Below are positions 9,069-19,197 of a stretch of 37,991 nucleotides of DNA, in pieces. How positions within the stretch are numbered: the stretch's first letter is position 1; the number at the start of each line of letters is the position of its first letter. The notes beneath the pieces were generated by a model, which saw only the letters and a list, made by a program, of their open reading frames with translations, made no database searches and was not told the DNA's origin. The stretch spans positions 1-37,991 of the forward strand of contig CAIYOW010000148.1 in the NCBI GenBank assembly GCA_903927955.1. The letters are read 5' to 3'. Source of the stretch: an uncultured Methylococcaceae bacterium (lineage in GTDB: Bacteria; Pseudomonadota; Gammaproteobacteria; Methylococcales; Methylomonadaceae). Both the position numbers and the translations under genes were made by a program.

Positions 9069-9611
9069 TTATTTTATTTTTACTACTGTTCCTGGGCTGA
9101 CCAATTGGCTTAAATGGTCTATTTGTCCATTAGTTAGCGCAATGCAACCATGCGTCCAATCAAAATTTTCATGCACCCGGCGGTCTGCCGCACCTAAACC
9201 ATGGATGCCGATTTGTCCGCCCAAGGGGGTGTTTTGCGGCGGTATTTGGTTAAACTGATGGGCGGTCACGATGCGGTTGTAGGTGTATTCATCAATTATT
9301 TTATGGCCTAACGCATTCTCTGCGTCTTCGACAGAGGGGTAAGTAAGGCCAAAAAAGCGCCTGAATGTGCTTTTTTCGCCCACCCAGCCAATACGGTAAT
9401 TACCATGCGGGGTAATATTGTCGCCACGGTGGGATTTACTGCCGGCACCGCCGCGACCAATGGCTATTTTGTCCAAAATCTCAATGGTTTGCTCACCTTT
9501 CTTTACTTCAATTTTGCGTGCCTTGGTGTCCACCAACAGCCATACATCATCATCGGCGCAAGCAGGCAACACACATAAACCACAATACAATATCAACACT
9601 ATTCGTAACAT
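9069..9611 (-). CDS. L,D-transpeptidase (YkuD domain), exported
   Basis: 180 residues. A signal sequence at about residues 1–19 ends LPACA; it could be cut as ACA|DD or serve as an atypical lipobox with C18. A YkuD domain follows. The catalytic motif is complete: H137 in IHGLG, then H154, G155 and C156 in THGCIALTN. These enzymes form 3-3 peptidoglycan crosslinks or attach outer-membrane lipoproteins; some family members (DpaA/YafK) instead cut the lipoprotein link. Its position 83 bp upstream of an Lpp-like lipoprotein gene suggests an envelope-tethering role, which I infer. No clear ribosome site precedes ATG 9611. It is divergent from pgm. Confidence 0.87.
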   Translation of the reverse strand: MLRIVLILYCGLCVLPACADDDVWLLVDTKARKIEVKKGEQTIEILDKIAIGRGGAGSKSHRGDNITPHGNYRIGWVGEKSTFRRFFGLTYPSVEDAENALGHKIIDEYTYNRIVTAHQFNQIPPQNTPLGGQIGIHGLGAADRRVHENFDWTHGCIALTNGQIDHLSQLVSPGTVVKIK

Positions 9612-9655
9612 ATAAAAATCTACACTATAAAAGGGTTTTGGTGTACTTTATCTAA

Positions 9656-11329
<1,674 letters not shown>

Positions 11330-11334
11330 TTTTA

Positions 11335-11377
11335 CACAACACGGGCAGGCATGACCACAACACCTGCCCGTGTTGTG
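11335..11377. terminator. Long perfect hairpin between pgm and the ZIP gene
   Basis: The 15-base arm at 11335–11349 is perfectly complementary to 11363–11377, with a 13-base loop. It lies between the convergent ends of pgm and the ZIP transporter. No strong T run follows, so it may be a shared 3' mRNA end or a factor-dependent stop. Confidence 0.6.
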
Positions 11378-11379
11378 CA

Positions 11380-12207
11380 TCACCCCAAATTTTGGGTTAG
11401 GTAATGCAAAGAGCATATCAATAACACGCCTAAACTAATCAGCGTTATTTGTTCCAATGAGGCTTTTAAATCGGTTTTTTTATGCAGGGACGGTATCAAG
11501 TCTGCCACGGCGATGTATATGAAACTGGAAGCCGCCAGTGCCAAGATGTACGGTAAGCGGCTTTGCACACCATCCAAGCCAAAATAGGCCGTTAGCCCGC
11601 CCAATAGCGTTGCCAAACTGGCCAATACGTTATAGACAAACGCTTTCCTAATGGAATAACCACTCTGCAATAATATTGCAAAATCACCGACTTCTTGCGG
11701 AATTTCATGGGCGGCAACTGCCAAGCTGGTGGCAATCCCCAATTGCACATCAGTCAGGAATGCGGCGGCAATCAGAACACCATCGACAAAATTATGGATG
11801 GCATCACCCATAATGATGATCGCCCCAACGGATTGGGCAATGCCGTGCCGATGTCCTGCGCGGTGCAGGTGGTCGTGGTCATGGCTGGCCTCGTCGGCAT
11901 GGACTTCACATTCCCCGTGGTGGCAATGCCGCCAAATAAGCATTTTTTCCAGCACAAAAAATAACAGGATACCTGCCAATACTGTGGCCGATAAGGCTTG
12001 GAATTGCTCGGGACGGACACCAGCAAACGCTTCAGGCAGTAGCCCCCAAAAAGCCACCGCCAGCAAAGCCCCTATGGCAAAACTAATGCCATGCGGCAGC
12101 AAAGCCTGTCTAAGCTGTTCCGGCATCAATAAAAATGCGCTGGCGGCAATGACGCTCAGCAAGCCACCTAAAGAAGTAAAGACAATAATTAACCCTAATA
12201 ATCCCAC
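11380..12207 (-). CDS. ZIP family divalent metal transporter
   Basis: 275 residues with about eight predicted membrane segments. The histidine-rich cytoplasmic loop near residues 93–122 (HCHHGECEVHADEASHDHDH) is typical of ZIP proteins. The two ZIP metal-site helices are present: HNFVDG in segment IV and HEIPQEVGD in segment V. Members import zinc, iron or manganese across the inner membrane; the substrate here cannot be read from sequence. The start is GTG 12207, one base after the pgeF stop, with GGAG about 11 nt upstream inside the end of pgeF. That makes it translationally coupled and the last gene of rluD–pgeF–ZIP. Confidence 0.86.
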   Translation of the reverse strand: MGLLGLIIVFTSLGGLLSVIAASAFLLMPEQLRQALLPHGISFAIGALLAVAFWGLLPEAFAGVRPEQFQALSATVLAGILLFFVLEKMLIWRHCHHGECEVHADEASHDHDHLHRAGHRHGIAQSVGAIIIMGDAIHNFVDGVLIAAAFLTDVQLGIATSLAVAAHEIPQEVGDFAILLQSGYSIRKAFVYNVLASLATLLGGLTAYFGLDGVQSRLPYILALAASSFIYIAVADLIPSLHKKTDLKASLEQITLISLGVLLICSLHYLTQNLG

Positions 12208-12208
12208 C

Positions 12209-12958
12209 TTATGCTGATCTCCATATCAAGGTTGCCATGCGTCCGGTTTGCGCCTCGCGGCGATAGGAATAAAAACGCCCGGCATCCGTCATCGTACACA
12301 ACCCACCGCCATAAATATCCGCCTCGGCTATACCTAATTGGGCTAATTCTAGCCGTGCCAGCAGATAAATGTCCGCCAACCATTTGCCGTTTGCCTGTGC
12401 CTGTGCCTTGAAGGCTTGCTGGTTAGTGCTTGATTTGGCGGTAAATGCGCCGTAAACATCGGCACCCACTTCAAAACACTGCGCGCCCAAGGCTGGCCCC
12501 AGCCATACCTGATATTTTTTCTTGGGCATCGCCAATAAGGTGTTGCTGATAATGCCGGCATGTAAGCCCCGCCAACCGGCATGGATAGCCGCTATGCAAC
12601 TGCCATCTTCGGCGCGGATCAATAGCGGCAGACAATCTGCCGTCATAACCACGCAAACCACGTTAGCTTGTTGGGTATAGCTGGCATCCGCTTGTGACCC
12701 AGGCACGCTGGTTGGCGCCTCAATGACGGCATTGCTATGAGTCTGCTGCAACCAGCAAGGTTCGGCTGGTAGCTCCAAAGCATTTTTAATCATTGTGCGA
12801 TTTTGTGCAACGTGGCTAGGATTGTCACCGACATGGAACGCCAAGTTAAGGCTGGCAAATGGCACGGCACTGACTCCGCCTGTCCGTAAGGTAGTCGCGG
12901 CATGAATACTGGTCATAACAGGCCAGTCTGGCAGCAAATAATGCGGTGCTTTAGTCAT
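12209..12958 (-). CDS. pgeF: PgeF (YfiH), laccase-domain peptidoglycan editing factor
   Basis: 249 residues from ATG 12958. PgeF removes wrongly incorporated L-serine from UDP-MurNAc in peptidoglycan synthesis. The family's metal-site residues are visible in QQTHSN, TADCLPLL and the strongly conserved IHAGWRGL. The start overlaps the rluD stop by 8 bp, a coupled arrangement seen with rluD–yfiH in E. coli. A longer frame to 12976 lies inside rluD and has no support. The usual clpB partner of the E. coli operon is absent; a ZIP transporter gene follows instead. Confidence 0.9.
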   Translation of the reverse strand: MTKAPHYLLPDWPVMTSIHAATTLRTGGVSAVPFASLNLAFHVGDNPSHVAQNRTMIKNALELPAEPCWLQQTHSNAVIEAPTSVPGSQADASYTQQANVVCVVMTADCLPLLIRAEDGSCIAAIHAGWRGLHAGIISNTLLAMPKKKYQVWLGPALGAQCFEVGADVYGAFTAKSSTNQQAFKAQAQANGKWLADIYLLARLELAQLGIAEADIYGGGLCTMTDAGRFYSYRREAQTGRMATLIWRSA

Positions 12959-13913
12959 TTTCAGCCAACGCCTCAAGCATATCCGTCATATCATCCGGTA
13001 AAGGCTGTTGCCACTCGCAATATTCTTCGGTGACGGGATGCACCAAACCCAATTTGGCCGCATGTAAGGCTTGGCGCTTGAAATTCCGCAAGGCATTTTC
13101 TAAGCGTTCATTACACCCGGGCGACATTTGGAAGCGCCCGCCGTATACTGGATCGCCCAGTAGCGGAAACCGCACATGCGCCATGTGCACTCTAATTTGA
13201 TGGGTACGCCCTGTTTCCAGTTTGACCCGTATGAGTGTATGCAACCGAAAGCGCTGCTCGACACGATAATGGGTGACGGCCTCTTTGCCCCGTCGGCTAA
13301 CCGTATAACGCTTGCGGTCTGTAGGATGCCGCGCGATGGGTTCGTCGACCGTACCCCCGGCGGTCATCCTGCCTTTGGATATGGCCAAATATTCGCGGTT
13401 GATGGTGCGTTCCTGCAATTGCTGGGTCAGGCTATTATGGGCTTGCAAGGTTTTGGCAACCATCAGCAAGCCGCTGGTGTCTTTGTCAATGCGGTGGACA
13501 ATACCCGCCCTTGGCAAGGTCTCAAGATTGCGGTCATGGTTAAGCAAGGCATTCAGTAGTGTGCCATGCCAATTGCCCACTGCCGGATGCACTACTAATC
13601 CTGCGGGTTTATTGACCACTAACAAGCTATCATCTTCAAAGATAATATCTAAGGGAATGGCTTCCGCCTCTGAATTAATCACTATTTCGGCTTCCGCATC
13701 TAAGGTGATTTCTTCCCCCCCTTCCAGTTTGTCCCTTGGCTTTAATAGCTCGCCGTTGACCTGTACGCGGCCTAATTTGACCCAAGTTTGTAGCTTACTG
13801 CGGGAGTAATCGGCAAATAGCTCCGCCAGCACTTGATCCAGGCGCATGCCGGCCAGTTCATAAGGCACTTCTGCCGTTAGCCTTGTCATAACAAGTTCTT
13901 CTGAATAACTCAT
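12951..13913 (-). CDS. rluD: 23S rRNA pseudouridine synthase RluD
   Basis: 320 residues. It modifies U1911, U1915 and U1917 of helix 69 in 23S rRNA. An S4 RNA-binding domain lies at about residues 18–75 (RLDQVLAELFADYSRSKLQTW) and the RluA-type catalytic domain follows, with the active aspartate in HRIDKDTSGL near residue 145 and RTHQIRVHMAH near 240. Two starts are possible, ATG 13913 and ATG 13889; I kept the longer. The gene is divergent from bamD, as in E. coli, with 69 bp between. Confidence 0.93.
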   Translation of the reverse strand: MSYSEELVMTRLTAEVPYELAGMRLDQVLAELFADYSRSKLQTWVKLGRVQVNGELLKPRDKLEGGEEITLDAEAEIVINSEAEAIPLDIIFEDDSLLVVNKPAGLVVHPAVGNWHGTLLNALLNHDRNLETLPRAGIVHRIDKDTSGLLMVAKTLQAHNSLTQQLQERTINREYLAISKGRMTAGGTVDEPIARHPTDRKRYTVSRRGKEAVTHYRVEQRFRLHTLIRVKLETGRTHQIRVHMAHVRFPLLGDPVYGGRFQMSPGCNERLENALRNFKRQALHAAKLGLVHPVTEEYCEWQQPLPDDMTDMLEALAEND

Positions 13914-13982
13914 AGTTAAGTTATACTCATGGGTGTTTAGTTTATTAATAAAGTACAGCCTAAGGCTGCGGAAAAACTGGTT

Positions 13983-14855
13983 ATGTTACAACGTGTCGTT
14001 AGTCCTATGCGATTAATTTTTGTCAGATGTCTATTTATTTTCTGTTTTGGCTTGGCAATAGCTGGCTGCTCGTCTTTAGGCAACCTGTTTTCTGGCGGGG
14101 ATTCGGAAGAGAAAAGCGAGGAAAAATACACCGGTTGGAATTCAGCAAAATTTCGTGAAGAGGCCAAAAAAAAGTTGGACTCCGGCGATTATGAAAAAGC
14201 CATTGAACTGTATGAAGCCTTAGAATCCCGTTTTCCTTATGGGCAATACGCGGCACAGACACAAATTGACATAGCCTACGCCTATTACAAAAATAACGAC
14301 AGTGAAGCGGCAACAGCAGCTGCGGATCGGTTTATAAAAACCAACCCGCGCAACCCGAATGTCGATTATGCCTATTATTTAAAAGGTTTGGCCAATTATA
14401 ACCGTGGCATTGGCTTTGTTGACCGGTTTTTACCGTCCGACCCATCACAGCGCGACACCAGCAGCGCCAATGATGCTTATAAGAATTTTGAGGAACTGCT
14501 GAGCAAATACCCGCAAAGCCGTTACCGCAATGAGGCAAAATTACGGATGACTGCCTTAAGGAATAATATTGCCATGCATGAGGTGCAAATAGCCCGCTAT
14601 TACATTAAGCGTAAGGCCTACGTTGCCGCCGCCAATCGGGCCACTGGGGTGATCGAAAACTTCCAACGCGCCCCTGCCGTGCCGCTGGCACTGGAAGTAT
14701 TGCAAGAAGCCTATACTAACTTAGGCTTGACCGATCTGGCCAATGACACAAAGAGGGTTTATGACTTGAACTTCCCCAATGGCACACCCGTGCAAAGCGA
14801 AGGCTTGGCAACATTCTCGCATCGGGTTTGGGATTTTATTGGTTTTGATAAGTAG
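13983..14855 (+). CDS. bamD: Outer membrane assembly lipoprotein BamD
   Basis: 290 residues. BamD is the essential lipoprotein of the BAM complex that folds beta-barrels into the outer membrane. A signal peptide with lipobox AIAGC places the lipidated cysteine at C29 (C21 if the second ATG, 14007, is used). Tetratricopeptide-like repeats follow, recognisable as SGDYEKAIELYEALESRFP, then YAAQTQIDIAYAYYKNND and YKNFEELLSKYPQSRY. It is somewhat longer than the E. coli protein, with an acidic linker after the lipobox (GGDSEEKSEEKY). The gene borders a decayed region. Confidence 0.93.
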   Translation: MLQRVVSPMRLIFVRCLFIFCFGLAIAGCSSLGNLFSGGDSEEKSEEKYTGWNSAKFREEAKKKLDSGDYEKAIELYEALESRFPYGQYAAQTQIDIAYAYYKNNDSEAATAAADRFIKTNPRNPNVDYAYYLKGLANYNRGIGFVDRFLPSDPSQRDTSSANDAYKNFEELLSKYPQSRYRNEAKLRMTALRNNIAMHEVQIARYYIKRKAYVAAANRATGVIENFQRAPAVPLALEVLQEAYTNLGLTDLANDTKRVYDLNFPNGTPVQSEGLATFSHRVWDFIGFDK

Positions 14856-14873
14856 CTGAGGTTACGCAAAGGG
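14856..14873 (+). repeat. Dispersed 17–18 bp repeat, copy A
   Basis: CTGAGGTTACGCAAAGGG starts immediately after the bamD stop. A near-identical copy, one substitution and one base shorter, follows the esterase stop at 34268. A nine-base part, TGAGGTTAC, recurs inverted at 15125–15133. It may be the scar of a mobile-element end. Confidence 0.4.
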
Positions 14874-15124
14874 TCCTGCTGGTAGAAGCCGAGGCCATTA
14901 CCTGCGACCATAGTGACCTGTTAATCGCGGGCATACCCCGCCTGTACAACAGCCGTGCGCTCCCTGATCGAAGCTGAAGGGCAGCACATCCAGACAGTCC
15001 GGCAAAAATTCAAATCGTAACCGTGGCTTCTACTACGCTCAGCCAACGTGGGGTAGTGCTCCATGTGTGTGGCGACACTAGATTAACTACGGATGGGTTC
15101 ATGGACATCAAAACAGGCCGACGA
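14874..15124. other. Decayed, unrecognised coding remnants
   Basis: No intact gene. About 14874–15018 on the plus strand reads as two short overlapping frames: one gives VLLVEAEAITCDHSDLLIAG then stops, and a shifted frame gives LIEAEGQHIQTVRQKFKS then stops. This looks like one frameshifted coding fragment, but I do not recognise it. The rest, up to the end of the PIN-domain pseudogene, shows nothing I can name. Confidence 0.3.
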
Positions 15125-15130
15125 GTAACC

Positions 15131-15534
15131 TCACAGTTTGAATGGGTTTATCACGGGTACGTGAAAGTGTTCAAAGTCGCGTACATTTCGAGTGACAACT
15201 GTAAGATTGTGAACAATTGCACTGGCCGCAATCATAGCATCTTCATAAATCGTGTCCGACTGACGGTGCATAAGTTTCGCCCATAGCCGAAAGGTGACAG
15301 TATCCATGGGTAGCACATTATAAGTAGCCTCTACCTGATCGGCCCATTTCTCTATCTCCGCAGTCTTAGCGGCATCTTGCTCGCGTGTGATTTCGATACC
15401 GGCTTGAATTTCACCGAGTGTGACAGCTGAAAGGTAAAGGTCAGCATCGGCTATACCTTCGACCCACGCCACCACTGCCCCATGAGGGGAACCTTACGCA
15501 ACTCTGAAACAATATTGGTATCAAGAAGAAACAC
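15131..15534 (-). pseudogene. VapC/FitB-type PIN-domain toxin, frameshifted
   Basis: From GTG 15534 the frame reads FLLDTNIVSELRKVP, the canonical PIN N-terminus with its first metal aspartate, then goes out of frame at a four-C run (GGGG on the plus strand at 15486–15489). The correct continuation, HGAVVAWVEG, then DADLYLSAVTLGEIQAGIEI and EDAMIAASAIVHNLTVVTRN, is in a different frame down to 15131. A one-base loss (or two-base gain) in the C run explains both halves. Together they make a full PIN ribonuclease of about 130 residues with all acidic positions. It begins 7 bp after the antitoxin gene. A sequencing error in the homopolymer is the main alternative. Confidence 0.82.
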
Positions 15535-15541
15535 AATAAGT

Positions 15542-15796
15542 TTATAGTGTAACGGATGTTCTACGCTTCGCCAGCCCACGTTGAGGCAGATCAAAATCGG
15601 CGCGACCCTCATCGCACAAGAGCAAGTCTTTAAGTGAGGGGCGTGCGACATTTTTCAGGCGTTTCCATTCGGCGATAGGCACAAGCACTGCAGTTTCTGT
15701 GCCTCGCTTGGTCACCACTTGTGGGCCTTCGTTTATACAGGCATCCAGTAATTCATTGAAACGGGCTGTAGCGTCTTGTAATGGCCAAATTTGCAT
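15542..15796 (-). CDS. Phd/YefM-type antitoxin
   Basis: 84 residues. The N-terminus MQIWPLQDATARFNELLDAC and the stretch GPQVVTKRGTETAVLVPIAEWKRL match Phd/YefM antitoxins, which bind operator DNA and neutralise a partner toxin through the C-terminal tail. AGAGGAT lies just upstream of the ATG. The PIN-type toxin gene downstream is frameshifted, so the antitoxin now appears to stand without a working partner. The pair sits between conserved bamD and phoU blocks and is likely acquired. Confidence 0.85.
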   Translation of the reverse strand: MQIWPLQDATARFNELLDACINEGPQVVTKRGTETAVLVPIAEWKRLKNVARPSLKDLLLCDEGRADFDLPQRGLAKRRTSVTL

Positions 15797-15965
15797 GATA
15801 ATCCTCTATTGACTAGTCTCATGGTAGCCTATCAAGCTTTCTGTTGCACTGCAAGAAGCACGGCTAAACAACCGTTTATCGAACTCTGGAAGAAGGTCAT
15901 TTGTCGTCAAACGGGAGTAACCCATGCTTTTGTAACCAACAGACCGCCATTCTGGCTATAGCTCG

Positions 15966-16679
15966 TTAGCCCTGCATTTTTCTCTCAAGTTCCGCTTGGG
16001 TCAGGTGGCGCACTGATTCGCCTTTGATCATAAAAATGAGGTGTTCGCAGATGTAGCAAGCGTGGTCGCCGATACGCTCCATGGCGCGGACAGTCCATAG
16101 CATGTTGAGCATACGTGTGATGTTTCTGGGGTCTTCCATCATGTGGGTGATTAGCTGGCGGACAATGCTGGAATACTCGCGATCCACATTTTCATCTTTA
16201 CCGGTAATCAGGGTGATGTTTTCGATGTTCATCCTAGCAAAAGCATCCAACGCGCCGTGCAGCATATCTTTGACCAGTTCTGACATGTGTTGCAGCTCAT
16301 GAAACGGGTCATTTTTATTATCCGAATCAGACAGTTGAATAGCCATTTTGGCAATCCGCTCGGCCAAATCACCAACAATTTCCAGTTCGTTGATGATTTT
16401 ACTGACCGTCAGCAATAGCCTTAGGTCTATGGCGGTCGGTTGCCGCAGTGCCAAAATCTGGGTGCATTCCAAGTCAATGCTCATTTCCAGTTCATCAATC
16501 TGGTTATCTTGTTTGATAACCATTTCGGCAAGCTCCAAGTCACCCGTTGTCAACGCCTGAATGGCGTTATCAATTTGCTGTTCGACCAGCCCGCCCATTA
16601 TCAGGACTTTATTGCGCAGGTCTTCCAGTTCTTTATTGAACTGCCCTGAAATATGTTTGCCTAATTTACCGTTATCCAT
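15966..16679 (-). CDS. phoU: Phosphate signalling protein PhoU
   Basis: 237 residues, normal for PhoU, which links the Pst transporter to the PhoR kinase and damps phosphate-starvation signalling. It is an all-helical protein made of two similar three-helix halves. Metal-site motifs are visible as EIVGDLAERIAK near residue 100 and RAMERIGDHACYICE near 200. GGGGCAG precedes the ATG. It is the last gene of pstSCAB–phoU, 24 bp after pstB. Confidence 0.96.
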   Translation of the reverse strand: MDNGKLGKHISGQFNKELEDLRNKVLIMGGLVEQQIDNAIQALTTGDLELAEMVIKQDNQIDELEMSIDLECTQILALRQPTAIDLRLLLTVSKIINELEIVGDLAERIAKMAIQLSDSDNKNDPFHELQHMSELVKDMLHGALDAFARMNIENITLITGKDENVDREYSSIVRQLITHMMEDPRNITRMLNMLWTVRAMERIGDHACYICEHLIFMIKGESVRHLTQAELERKMQG

Positions 16680-16703
16680 GTTTCTGCCCCTTAATTAACC
16701 TAA

Positions 16704-17537
16704 TTAGCCGTAACGTCCCGTAATGTAATCTTCCGTATGCTTTTTCTTGGGGTTGGTGAAAAGCTCCCCAGTCAAGCCCATTTCGACCAATTCTCCCATG
16801 TACATAAACGCGGTATAGTCTGATACGCGCGCTGCTTGCTGCATGTTATGCGTAACTATGACGATGGTGTATTTTTCTTTCAGCTCGTTGATCAGCTCTT
16901 CAATTTTTAAGGTTGAAATAGGATCAAGAGCTGAAGCAGGCTCATCCAACAACAACACTTCCGGTTCTATGGCTATGGCTCGGGCTATCACCAGCCGTTG
17001 CTGCTGACCACCCGACATGCCTAAGGCATTGTCATTTAATCGGTCTTTCATTTCATCCCAAAGTGCCGCCCCACGCAAGGCATTTTCTACTGTTTCCGCC
17101 AAGGTGCGTTTGTCATTGATGCCTTGGATACGCAAACCGTAGGCGACATTTTCAAATATGGACTTGGGGAATGGGTTGGGCTTTTGGAAAACCATGCCGA
17201 CACGTCGGCGCAGCGCGGCAACATTAACGCTTTTGTCATAAATATTTTGGCCATCCAATAATATTTGGCCTTCTATCCTGACGCTGTCAACCAAATCGTT
17301 CATACGGTTGATACAACGCAATAACGTTGATTTGCCGCAACCGCTAGGGCCAATAAATGCCGTGACTTTTTTCTTGGCCATTTCCATATTGATGCTGTGC
17401 AGCGCCTGTTTTTCACCATAAAACAGGTTTAGGCCGTCAACTTTAATGCATGTTTCTGAGATTTCTCCCGGCTTCTGCTTAATGCCCATGATTGAATTCA
17501 TGTTGATGGCATGGGTTCGGTTTTCGTTTGTTGTCAT
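16704..17537 (-). CDS. pstB: Phosphate ABC transporter ATPase PstB
   Basis: 277 residues. This is the ATP-hydrolysing subunit of the high-affinity phosphate importer. The Walker A motif GPSGCGKST is at residues 63–71, the signature MSGGQ at 174–178, the Walker B aspartate D198 with catalytic E199 in LLLDEP, and the switch histidine H230. [15 protein letters not shown] is characteristic of PstB. The N-terminal extension of about 25 residues is variable in the family, and internal ATGs could also serve as starts. It follows pstA by 4 bp. Confidence 0.96.
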   Translation of the reverse strand: MTTNENRTHAINMNSIMGIKQKPGEISETCIKVDGLNLFYGEKQALHSINMEMAKKKVTAFIGPSGCGKSTLLRCINRMNDLVDSVRIEGQILLDGQNIYDKSVNVAALRRRVGMVFQKPNPFPKSIFENVAYGLRIQGINDKRTLAETVENALRGAALWDEMKDRLNDNALGMSGGQQQRLVIARAIAIEPEVLLLDEPASALDPISTLKIEELINELKEKYTIVIVTHNMQQAARVSDYTAFMYMGELVEMGLTGELFTNPKKKHTEDYITGRYG

Positions 17538-17541
17538 TGTA

Positions 17542-19197
17542 TTAGCCTTCTAATGCCCGGTATTTTTCGCGTAGATTGTTTCTGATTACTATAGCCGCCA
17601 AATTTAACGCTACGATGACTAACACCAGTAGTAATGATGTGGCATAAACCAGTGGCCTAGCCGCTTCCACATTGGGGCTTTGAAAACCGACATCATAAAT
17701 ATGAAAGCCTAAGTGCATAAACTTTCTGTCCAAGTGTAAAAATGGCGCGTTGCCATCCAAAGGCAATGCGGGGGCCAGCTTTACTACCCCCACCAACATT
17801 AATGGCGCCACTTCACCGGCTGCCCGTGCCACCGCCAGAATCAGCCCGGTCATCATGGCAGGGCTAGCCATAGGCAAAACGGTTTGCCACAAAGTTTCAA
17901 ACTTGGTGGCACCTAATGCCAAACTGCCTTCCCTGATGGCAGAGGGGATACGCGCCAAGCCTTCTTCGGTGGACACAATAACGACCGGCAAGGTCAACAA
18001 TGCCAAGGTGATGGAAGCCCATAACAATCCGGGTGTGCCAAAAACAGGTGCGGGCGCATATTCAGGGAAGAACAACCGGTCTATATTGCCACCCAATATG
18101 TAGACAAAAAACCCTAAGCCAAATACGCCATAGACCACTGATGGCACACCGGCAAGGTTATTCACTGCAATGCGGATTAGTCGGGTGGTGAAGCCTTGTT
18201 TGGCATATTCGCGTAAATAGACGGCAGCAATCACGCCGAAAGGCGTGACAATGACGGACATCATCAACACCATGACAATAGTGCCAAATATGGCAGGAAA
18301 AATACCGCCTTCGGTGTTGGCTTCACGCGGGTCATCCGCCAAAAACTCTCCCACCTTACTGAAGTAATGGCTTAGCTTTGCCAATACCGACATAGTATTG
18401 GGTTGATAGATCCGCACTATTTTGAAAAAGGGGATGTCGGCTTCGATGCCGCTTTCAGTTTTCATCACCAAACTGCTACGTTTGGTCTGGGCATACAGGC
18501 CGGCCAGTTTTTCTTGCAGTGATTTATAACTTGCTTCATAGGCTGTTTTTTCAGCCGCCAACTGTTGCTGTGCGGTAGCGTCCCAGCGGTTTTCCAGCTC
18601 CAGTTTTTTTTGTTGCAGCCGTAAATGGTCAATGGCGTAATTTATTTTGCCGATGTCATTTTTTTCTAGCTGCTTAATTTCATCAATGAGCAGTTTGGCT
18701 TCCGCCATTTTTTTTAGCGCTACGGCTAACGCCTCACTGCCTGTTGCGATGGTTTTGCCTTCTTCCTTAACCGCTATGGGTTCGCCGTAAAAATTACCCC
18801 ATTCGCGCCGCTCAATCACCGTTAAATTTTCCGGATAGTTTTGCTGCTTGATATGACGGGCTTGAATCCAGCGAAAATCGGCGCCCGTCATGTCACGGTT
18901 GCCAGTTTTTAGCTGATATTGCAACAAATCCGTTTCCCCATCGTCCATTTTATAACCGGCTGATTGGGCCATTATCGCAGGTGTGCTGCTGGTGTCGACG
19001 ATCTCGCCAATAATGGCTTGTTGCTGTCCACCCGGCTCTTGGTAATTGATATGTGCCACATTTGCTGGCCAGAAATGGCCTAAGCCGCGCACCGTGACCA
19101 AGCTAAGCACGCCTATCACCATAATAAGGCAGACACTAACCGACGCAGCTGTCAACCAAATCCATGGGCTGCCACTTTTAAACCATAATCTGATCAT
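17542..19197 (-). CDS. pstA: Phosphate ABC transporter permease PstA, long form
   Basis: 551 residues, against about 300 for E. coli PstA. The first membrane segment is at about residues 12–34, and an insertion of roughly 260 residues follows before the usual permease core. The insertion is expected in the periplasm and contains a charged coiled-coil-like stretch near 165–240. The core carries the ATPase-contact loop [20 protein letters not shown]. Long PstA proteins of this kind occur with long PstC proteins in several gammaproteobacteria. Its ATG overlaps the pstC stop (ATGA), showing translational coupling. Confidence 0.94.
   Translation of the reverse strand: MIRLWFKSGSPWIWLTAASVSVCLIMVIGVLSLVTVRGLGHFWPANVAHINYQEPGGQQQAIIGEIVDTSSTPAIMAQSAGYKMDDGETDLLQYQLKTGNRDMTGADFRWIQARHIKQQNYPENLTVIERREWGNFYGEPIAVKEEGKTIATGSEALAVALKKMAEAKLLIDEIKQLEKNDIGKINYAIDHLRLQQKKLELENRWDATAQQQLAAEKTAYEASYKSLQEKLAGLYAQTKRSSLVMKTESGIEADIPFFKIVRIYQPNTMSVLAKLSHYFSKVGEFLADDPREANTEGGIFPAIFGTIVMVLMMSVIVTPFGVIAAVYLREYAKQGFTTRLIRIAVNNLAGVPSVVYGVFGLGFFVYILGGNIDRLFFPEYAPAPVFGTPGLLWASITLALLTLPVVIVSTEEGLARIPSAIREGSLALGATKFETLWQTVLPMASPAMMTGLILAVARAAGEVAPLMLVGVVKLAPALPLDGNAPFLHLDRKFMHLGFHIYDVGFQSPNVEAARPLVYATSLLLVLVIVALNLAAIVIRNNLREKYRALEG

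Noticed and set aside
11729-12217. A 162-codon plus-strand frame opposite the ZIP transporter gene.
   Set aside because: The minus-strand product has the ZIP metal motifs and membrane segments; the plus frame is low-complexity shadow.
15797-15965. Possible promoter (TTGATA upstream) and operator for the antitoxin gene, and a terminator for phoU.
   Set aside because: The -10 match is poor and no convincing palindrome or hairpin is visible.
16845-16860. GCGTAAC-type sequence matching the core of the dispersed repeat in inverted orientation.
   Set aside because: It lies inside the conserved pstB coding region, so the 8-mer core alone is not evidence of a mobile end.
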